Positions 58,833 through 64,000 of a stretch of DNA of 64,000 nt are shown here, piece after piece. The notes beneath the pieces are model-generated. The model was not told the origin of the DNA, made no database searches, and worked only from the letters and a program-made list of their open reading frames with translations. Position numbers and translations under genes: made by a program. The DNA comes from Beijerinckiaceae bacterium (GTDB lineage: Bacteria > Pseudomonadota > Alphaproteobacteria > Rhizobiales > Beijerinckiaceae). Location of the stretch: contig JALJOM010000003.1 of assembly GCA_024304885.1 (NCBI GenBank), positions 1,708,110 to 1,772,109 on the forward strand. Reading direction: 5' to 3'. The stretch's first letter is position 1; the number at the start of each line of letters is the position of its first letter.

Positions 58833-60359
58833 TCAAGCCGCGTCGCGGCCGAGGCTCGATGAGACGCCGCGCCGCAAGTGGGACGAGGCTCCGACGATCC
58901 GGACCTCGCGTGCGCCCTTTTCGACGAGGGCCGCCTCGGCCTTTCTCCACGCCATCTCGTTTTCCTGCGGCACGTTCACGAGCACGGCGCAGTCCGCCGC
59001 CGCGGCGAGGGTCAGCGCGGCATCGTCGAGGTCGAGCGGCGGCGCGGCGAGTACGACGAAATCATAGGTCTCGGCGAGGGCCGCGAGGACGGAGTGCGAG
59101 CCGCCGAGGTCGATCCGCCCGTCCAACTCGGCCGCCACATAATGGAGCCGTGAGGCCGCGTCGCGCCTTATCACCTCGGAAAAGGAGACGCGCCCTCGCG
59201 CGAGGTCCGTCATGCGCACGACACCCATCGGGGACTCCGTCCCCCGGGCGGAACGATCGTGAACCGGCGCCAGCGTGACATCGAGCCTTTGGCGCTTGTC
59301 GAGCCCGATCAGGATCGCCCGCGACTCGTCTCCGAGCCGGCGCGCGAGATCGAGCGTCACCCGAAGCGATTCGGCGGCTCCTGAGCAGCTCGTGGCGAGG
59401 ACAATCGTTCCGGATGCGCTTCGACGTGCCGATCGGATCCGCTGTGCAACGGCAGCGACTGCTTGCGCGCCCTCCACCTCGTTTCGGCGCGTCGGTCCGA
59501 CGGTCGTCGGGGCCGGGCGCGCGGATCCTTTGTCGCAGAGCCGCGGCAACGTGCTCGTGCGACCGAGCGGCAGCGGTTGCGTAATCGAGTCGTCGGACGG
59601 GTCGAGGCGACGTGCCCGCACCCTTCGGCCTACGACGAGCGTTCCGACCGCCGTCGCGAAGGTCGCCGACAGGCCGAGCGCGAGGCCCAAAGCCGTGTGC
59701 GGAAGGACGGGACGATCCGGCATGACGGCGCGGGACACGATTCGGGCCTCGGGCACCCCGAGCGTTCTCCTCTGCGTCTCCTCACGCATCTCGAGATAGA
59801 GATCGGCGATCCGGTTCGCGGCTCTCGCGGCGAGCTCGCGATCCTGAGATTCGAAGGCGATGGTGATTCGCCGCGACCTCGGCTCGGCGCTGACGCGGAG
59901 CCTGTCCTCGTAGGCCTGGAGGATCCGCTCGGGCCGGCTCATCCGGCCCGGATCGCGCTTCAGCCCCAGAAGGACCAAGAGATGCGAGGCGGGGCTCGAA
60001 CCTCGGGCGCCCGTATCGAACTCCGGCCGCGAATCGATTCGGAGATCCTCGATCGCGCGTCTCGCGAGGTCTCGTGAGGCGACGAGCTGCGCCTGGCCCT
60101 TGGTCAAGGCGAGCGCCGCTTCCTCGCGATCGGCGGCCTCGACATGGGCGCGGAGACCGAGGAGGCCGAAGGTCCTCGCGCCGACCAGGACCTGCGCCTC
60201 GGCGCGGTAGTTGGGTGGCACGAGCACCAGAATCCCGCCCACAGCACCCGTCACGGCGACGAGGACCGCGACGAGCCCACCGAGCCATGCGGCGGCGCGA
60301 GCCCCGCCGGTGCCGGACTCGCGGGGTCGTATCGCGCCTTGACCGGTCTTCGGATCCAT
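58833..60359 (-). CDS. Wzz/ExoP-type polysaccharide transport protein with degenerate kinase half
   Basis: Predicted inner-membrane polysaccharide co-polymerase of 508 residues. An N-terminal helix (about 22-50) is followed by a periplasmic Wzz-like domain and coiled coil, a second helix near 215-235 after the PDRPVLPH segment, and a cytoplasmic part in the position of the BY-kinase of ExoP/Wzc. There the Walker A is replaced by ATSCSGAAES, the second Walker motif by ILIGLDKR and the last by FVVLAAPP, without the usual Lys and Asp residues, and no tyrosine cluster ends the protein. ATG 60359 follows GGAG; an upstream ATG at 60392 is possible. Confidence 0.82.
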   Translation of the reverse strand: MDPKTGQGAIRPRESGTGGARAAAWLGGLVAVLVAVTGAVGGILVLVPPNYRAEAQVLVGARTFGLLGLRAHVEAADREEAALALTKGQAQLVASRDLARRAIEDLRIDSRPEFDTGARGSSPASHLLVLLGLKRDPGRMSRPERILQAYEDRLRVSAEPRSRRITIAFESQDRELAARAANRIADLYLEMREETQRRTLGVPEARIVSRAVMPDRPVLPHTALGLALGLSATFATAVGTLVVGRRVRARRLDPSDDSITQPLPLGRTSTLPRLCDKGSARPAPTTVGPTRRNEVEGAQAVAAVAQRIRSARRSASGTIVLATSCSGAAESLRVTLDLARRLGDESRAILIGLDKRQRLDVTLAPVHDRSARGTESPMGVVRMTDLARGRVSFSEVIRRDAASRLHYVAAELDGRIDLGGSHSVLAALAETYDFVVLAAPPLDLDDAALTLAAAADCAVLVNVPQENEMAWRKAEAALVEKGAREVRIVGASSHLRRGVSSSLGRDAA

Positions 60360-60471
60360 CGCCAGCTCCAAAATCCTCACCGCTGCCATCAAACAGCGTT
60401 AAGGTTGAAGCCGGGTTAATTTCGCGAAGCATCCCCGCGAAAGGGCGAGGCGGCTTTCGACTCTTGCGCTA

Positions 60472-60622
60472 GATCACGATGAATTTGGATCGAACCGATC
60501 CAAATTCATGGACGTGATCGATTCTAAAGCCTTAGCGCGGGATAAGCAGATGAGTTCACGCAATCTGCGTAAGCTCGATTGCGCCGGAAAACCGGTATCC
60601 ACTTTTCCTCGTCCAGCTCTAA
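60472..60622. repeat. Dispersed intergenic repeat, family I, copy C
   Basis: First module GATCACGATGAATTTGGATCG ... CGATCCAAATTCAT ... CGTGATC, then a second module starting AGCGCGGGAT and ending CCAGCTCTAAG, interrupted by about 40 extra bases. It reaches the stop codon of fchA, so its end could act on the 3' end of that transcript. Confidence 0.75.
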
Positions 60623-61248
60623 GAGCCGATCTTGCCTCTGACGGCCCCGTAGATTTTTTCCGTTATCTCTGCCGCCTGGGAGAGCAGCGACTCGACTTCG
60701 GCGATCTGCTTCTCGGCGAACTCGCGATCCTTGATCGCCTTGGCATTGATGTAGACGTTCAAGGCCGCGCTGCGCAGCCCGGCATTGGCGGCGAGCACTG
60801 CCACCCCGGCGTCGCTGATGACATTGAGGTTGCCCTTGTCGGCCACGTCCGCCGAGAGGCGAATCACCTCGAAGCAAGCCTTGACGGCGCGCAGGGGCGC
60901 GAGCGTCGCCTCCTTCAAGGCCGCCTGGATCGCCGCGGTGCGCGCGGCCTTTTCCTCGTCGGTCGCGCGCGGCAGGCCATAGGCGCCCATCACCGCATTG
61001 AACGCGGCGACGTCCTCCTCGATCGCGCCGGTGAGCTCGGCGCGTAGAGCTTCCGCCTTGGCGTTGACGGCCTTCAGGTCGTCAGAGACGGCCTCGTAGT
61101 TCTTCTTGCCGATGGTGAGATTGGCCACCATGGAGACGAGCGCCGCGCCGATGGCACCGCAAACGGCAGCCGCGCCGCCGCCCCCCGGCGTCGGGCGCTC
61201 GCTGGCGAGATCGTCGAGAAAGGTCGCGATCGAGCTATTCTTGGTCAT
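60619..61248 (-). CDS. fchA: Methenyltetrahydrofolate cyclohydrolase
   Basis: Interconverts methenyl- and formyl-tetrahydrofolate in the one-carbon assimilation path of methylotrophs. The 209-residue protein belongs to the FTCD cyclodeaminase-like family: FLDDLASERPTPGGGGAAAV near the N-terminus and SDAGVAVLAANAGLRSAALN in the second half are characteristic. It starts 20 bases after the mtdA stop, so mtdA-fchA form an operon as in serine-cycle methylotrophs. Confidence 0.93.
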   Translation of the reverse strand: MTKNSSIATFLDDLASERPTPGGGGAAAVCGAIGAALVSMVANLTIGKKNYEAVSDDLKAVNAKAEALRAELTGAIEEDVAAFNAVMGAYGLPRATDEEKAARTAAIQAALKEATLAPLRAVKACFEVIRLSADVADKGNLNVISDAGVAVLAANAGLRSAALNVYINAKAIKDREFAEKQIAEVESLLSQAAEITEKIYGAVRGKIGS

Positions 61249-61268
61249 CTTGTCGCGCTCCTTCCGGC

Positions 61269-62129
61269 TCACGCCAGGTTCTTGGCTTGTGCATAGATGT
61301 TCTCGGCGTCGAGCACCTGATCGGCGCTTTCGAAGAGCTGCCCGACACAGGCTCGGTGCAGCTTCAGCTTGAGCCCGCCGAGGCCGAGTGCGCCGATCAC
61401 GATCTTGCCGTGCCGCTCCTTCGCCTTGTCGATCGCCTCGATCCCGCCGATGCCGAGCGGCGGCTGCGCATTGCAATCGGCGATGAGCTCGATGGTCGGG
61501 TCGTTCTGCCAGTCCTTCTCGTCGAGCAATGGAATGCCGATGGCGCCGGCCGCGAACACGATCTGCGCTCCCTTGACTGCTGCCGCGCGGGCTTGGTTGC
61601 TGGGGGCCTCGATCGGCGTCGGCGCGAAGCCGAACCGCTCGTCGATAGCCTTGCTCGTCGCCTCGGCGCGTTGCTTCGAGCGCGAGGTGATCGCGACCTC
61701 GGCGCCTTCGATATGCAGCATGGCCGCGGCGCGCATGCCGACGGGGCCGGTGCCGGCGAGCACGACCGCTTTCTTGCCCGCGAGCGGCCTCGCCTTGGCG
61801 AGCAGCGCGACACCGGCCGCGGCCGTGGTGTTGGAGCCGTTGCTGTCCAGCATCACCGAGACGCGGAAGTTCGAGAAGAAGCGCTTCTTGACCGCCTTGA
61901 ACAAGGCCTCGCTGGCGACCATGTCGCCGCCGCCGACGAAGATCGCGGTAAATTGCTTTTCCTTGGGGCCGCGCGTGTAGATGGTGCCGTCGACCAACCC
62001 GCCGAAATTCTCCGAGGTCACGCCGCCGTAGCCGATGACGTGGTCGGCGCCGCCGTCGTAGCCGACAACCGTGTCGAAGACGCTCGGCATCGGATCGGTA
62101 TCCAGCAGGAACAAGAGCTTCTGTGTCAT
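61269..62129 (-). CDS. mtdA: NADP-dependent methylene-H4MPT/H4F dehydrogenase
   Basis: Oxidises or reduces the methylene group on tetrahydromethanopterin or tetrahydrofolate with NADP; in Methylobacterium MtdA links formaldehyde or formate carbon to the serine cycle. The 286-residue protein has FDTVVGYDGGADHVIGYG near the N-terminus, GTIYTRGPKEKQFTAIFVGG, the DSNGSNTTAAAG motif, and the NADP-binding VVLAGTGPVGMRAAA. It is divergent from purD. Confidence 0.94.
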   Translation of the reverse strand: MTQKLLFLLDTDPMPSVFDTVVGYDGGADHVIGYGGVTSENFGGLVDGTIYTRGPKEKQFTAIFVGGGDMVASEALFKAVKKRFFSNFRVSVMLDSNGSNTTAAAGVALLAKARPLAGKKAVVLAGTGPVGMRAAAMLHIEGAEVAITSRSKQRAEATSKAIDERFGFAPTPIEAPSNQARAAAVKGAQIVFAAGAIGIPLLDEKDWQNDPTIELIADCNAQPPLGIGGIEAIDKAKERHGKIVIGALGLGGLKLKLHRACVGQLFESADQVLDAENIYAQAKNLA

Positions 62130-62458
62130 GACCGTCTCATTCGTTTGAACCGGTTCTCGTGCGGGAATGAGGGCTTTGCCGAGCGCGCGAAGCTCGGCAG
62201 GGTTCGGCTGGAATTTCGAGTTGCGGGCTCGGACCCCAGGCATCCGACCGCATTGCGCCGCGCCTGAGGCCCTCCCCTTCCGGACAGGCACGCCGCTACG
62301 AGAGGGAAAGGGTCGCGATCGATCGGTGGGGCGAGTCCTCGTCGAAAAATCGAGCAGGTTGCTCGTTTTTCGTCGGTCTTTCTTGTCAGAGTTCCGCGCC
62401 CCTGCCAAGCCCGATCGGCGGCCTGTGAAGGTGGCGTCCGATAAGGTATAGGCGCCGC
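62130..62458. other. Divergent promoter region between mtdA and purD
   Basis: A 329-base gap between divergent genes with no supported gene. It should hold the promoters of the mtdA-fchA operon and of purD. No clear operator palindrome was seen. Confidence 0.5.
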
Positions 62459-63730
62459 ATGAACGTCCTGCTTCTCGGCTCCGGCGGGCGCGAGCATGCG
62501 ATCGCGCTCGCGCTCCGCAAAAGCCCCTTCCTGGCGACGCTCTTCGCCGCGCCGGGCAATCCCGGCATCGCCTCTGTCGCCGAGATCGTCGCGCTCGATC
62601 TTGCCGACCACGCGGCCATTGCCGCCTTTTGCAAGCTGATCGGGATCGGCCTCGTCGTGGTCGGCCCCGAGGTGCCCCTCGTCGCAGGACTCGTCGACGA
62701 CCTCGCGGCCGAGGGCGTGAGCTGCTTCGGACCGAGCCGGGCCGCGGCGCGGCTCGAGGGGTCGAAGGCCTTCACCAAAGACTTCTGCGCGCGCCACGGG
62801 GTCCCGACCGCGCGCCATGCGGCTTTCTCCGACATTGCCGCAGCCAAAGCCTATGCTCGGGCGCGTCCCGTCCCCATCGTCATCAAGGCGGACGGGCTCG
62901 CGGCGGGCAAGGGCGTCGTGATCGCCTCGACACGCGACGAGGCCGAGGCGGCGATCGCCAAGATGCTCTCTGGGGGCTTCGGCGTAGCCGGCGAGCGCAT
63001 CGTGATCGAGGATTTTCTCGATGGCGAGGAAGCCTCGTTCTTCGCCCTGTGCGACGGCACGCGGGGCGTTCCCTTCTCGACCGCGCAGGACCACAAGCGC
63101 GCCTTCGACGGCGAGCGGGGGCCGAACACCGGCGGCATGGGCGCCTATTCGCCGGCCGGCCTCGTGGATGCCGCGCTCGAGGCGCGCATCATGCACGAGA
63201 TCATCGAGCCGACCCTCGCCGGCATGGCGGCCGAGGGCGCGCCATTCAAGGGCGTGCTCTTCGCCGGGCTCATGATCGCTGCCGACGGCCCGAAGCTCGT
63301 CGAGTACAATGTCCGGCTCGGCGATCCCGAGGCTCAGGTCATCCTGCCGCGGCTCGAGGAGGACCTGCTCGCGCTCATGCTGGCTTGCATCGAGGAGGAC
63401 CTCGGCCCGCGCAGGCTCCGCTTCTCGGACAGGACGGCGCTCACCGTGGTGCTCGCCGCGCAAGGCTATCCCGACGCGCCCGTCGCCGGCACCGAGATCG
63501 GCGGGCTCGAACGTGCGGCAGCCATGCCCGACGTGACCGTCACCCACGCGGGCACCAAGCTGATCGGCGGCAAGCTCGTCGCGAGCGGCGGTCGCGTCCT
63601 CAACATCACCGCGCTCGGCCGTGATGTGGCCGAAGCCCGTGCGCGTGCCTATGCGGCAGTCGATGCGATCGACTGGGACGGCGGCTTTTGCCGTCGCGAC
63701 ATCGGGTGGCGCGCGCTCGGACGCACCTGA
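62459..63730 (+). CDS. purD: Phosphoribosylamine-glycine ligase
   Basis: Joins glycine to phosphoribosylamine in purine synthesis. The 423-residue ATP-grasp enzyme begins MNVLLLGSGGREHAIALAL and contains KADGLAAGKGVV, AQDHKRAFDGERGPNTGGMG and VEYNVRLGDPEAQ, all diagnostic. Full length. It is transcribed away from mtdA. Confidence 0.97.
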   Translation: MNVLLLGSGGREHAIALALRKSPFLATLFAAPGNPGIASVAEIVALDLADHAAIAAFCKLIGIGLVVVGPEVPLVAGLVDDLAAEGVSCFGPSRAAARLEGSKAFTKDFCARHGVPTARHAAFSDIAAAKAYARARPVPIVIKADGLAAGKGVVIASTRDEAEAAIAKMLSGGFGVAGERIVIEDFLDGEEASFFALCDGTRGVPFSTAQDHKRAFDGERGPNTGGMGAYSPAGLVDAALEARIMHEIIEPTLAGMAAEGAPFKGVLFAGLMIAADGPKLVEYNVRLGDPEAQVILPRLEEDLLALMLACIEEDLGPRRLRFSDRTALTVVLAAQGYPDAPVAGTEIGGLERAAAMPDVTVTHAGTKLIGGKLVASGGRVLNITALGRDVAEARARAYAAVDAIDWDGGFCRRDIGWRALGRT

Positions 63731-63804
63731 AACTTTCCCGATCGGGCTCGCGTAAGGACCTGCGACCGGCAACGACAAGCCGGCCGATCCAACAGGAGCC
63801 CCAC

Positions 63805-64000
63805 ATGAAGCTCAGCACAACCTTCTTCGCCGCGCTCGTCTGCGTGGCCGGACTGTCCGGCACCGCCTACGCCGAGAAGACCAAGATTGTGGGCGGTGCC
63901 CCCATGTATCCGAGCAAGAACATCATCGAGAATGCGGTCAACTCCAAGGACAACACCACGCTGGTCGCGGCGGTGAAGGCTGCGGGTCTCGTCGAGACGT
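63805..64000 (+). CDS. Fasciclin-domain secreted protein, 5' part only
   Basis: The first 65 residues are visible before the window ends. A signal peptide (FFAALVCVAGLSGTAYAE) is followed by PSKNIIENAVNSKDNTTLVA and AVKAAGLVET, the first helix and strand pattern of a fasciclin (FAS1) domain. Such small exported FAS1 proteins may act in adhesion or surface layers. AGGAG precedes the ATG. Confidence 0.88.
   Translation, partial: MKLSTTFFAALVCVAGLSGTAYAEKTKIVGGAPMYPSKNIIENAVNSKDNTTLVAAVKAAGLVET

Overview
The window comes from a high-GC alphaproteobacterium, most probably a methylotrophic member of the Hyphomicrobiales (Rhizobiales). Evidence: the chvI-chvG-hprK-EIIA-HPr regulatory block, the mazG-hflX-hfq-D-amino-acid-aminotransferase neighbourhood, the coaD-cyclophilin-cyclophilin-queA block, a giant membrane-anchored 22-residue-repeat protein of rhizobial type, rhizobial-style palindromic intergenic repeats, and an mtdA-fchA pair (one-carbon transfer on H4MPT/H4F) that is diagnostic of serine-cycle-type methylotrophs. 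A genus cannot be fixed from the sequence alone.

Layout. 1-1.1 kb: trpG-trpD (trpD runs off the left edge). 1.3-5.3 kb: nitrogen/carbon PTS signalling proteins with the ChvG/ChvI two-component system, all on the minus strand and partly translationally coupled. 5.8-7.8 kb: a hypothetical protein, an alpha/beta hydrolase and a small secreted protein. 8.2-13.4 kb: an accessory region with a TrpC-like barrel that has lost catalytic residues, a three-gene SxtJ/DUF5989/carbamoyltransferase module, a convergent membrane-anchored SGNH hydrolase and a decayed tandem copy of that hydrolase. 13.6-16.7 kb: Sir2 deacylase, DUF192 protein, tRNA-Pro(UGG), NDUFS4-like complex I subunit, tRNA-Arg(UCU), a hypothetical protein and a thioredoxin-like [2Fe-2S] protein. 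17.3-24.8 kb: a housekeeping run rlpA, D-Ala-D-Ala carboxypeptidase, tmk, holB, metG, tatD and an MBL-fold hydrolase, several with start/stop overlaps. 25.4-31.4 kb: double cold-shock protein, mazG, hflX, hfq, D-amino-acid aminotransferase, Mrp/ApbC.

31.6-40.9 kb: periplasmic binding protein, beta-hydroxyacid dehydrogenase-like protein, queA, two cyclophilins and coaD on the minus strand, with two tandem LuxR-type regulators inserted in the opposite direction between the two cyclophilins; then ferredoxin-NADP reductase and a [2Fe-2S] ferredoxin. 41.7-47.5 kb: one 1957-residue repeat protein. 47.6-48.0 kb: the RNase P RNA gene on the minus strand. 48.1-55.7 kb: lipoprotein, zinc amidase, pyruvate carboxylase, small secreted protein, TerB-like protein, short-chain dehydrogenase, glutamine amidotransferase. 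55.7-56.4 kb: a toxin-antitoxin pair whose PIN toxin carries two compensating frameshifts. 56.9-64.0 kb: ctaA, DUF2842, a Wzz/ExoP-type protein with a degenerate kinase half, fchA-mtdA, purD and the start of a fasciclin protein.

Two families of dispersed palindromic repeats lie in gaps (family I at 36.6, 49.4 and 60.5 kb; family II at 16.7 and 58.0 kb). No CRISPR array, integrase, transposase or prophage gene was found. The most unusual content is the 8.2-13.4 kb region, the giant repeat protein, the LuxR pair and the damaged toxin.
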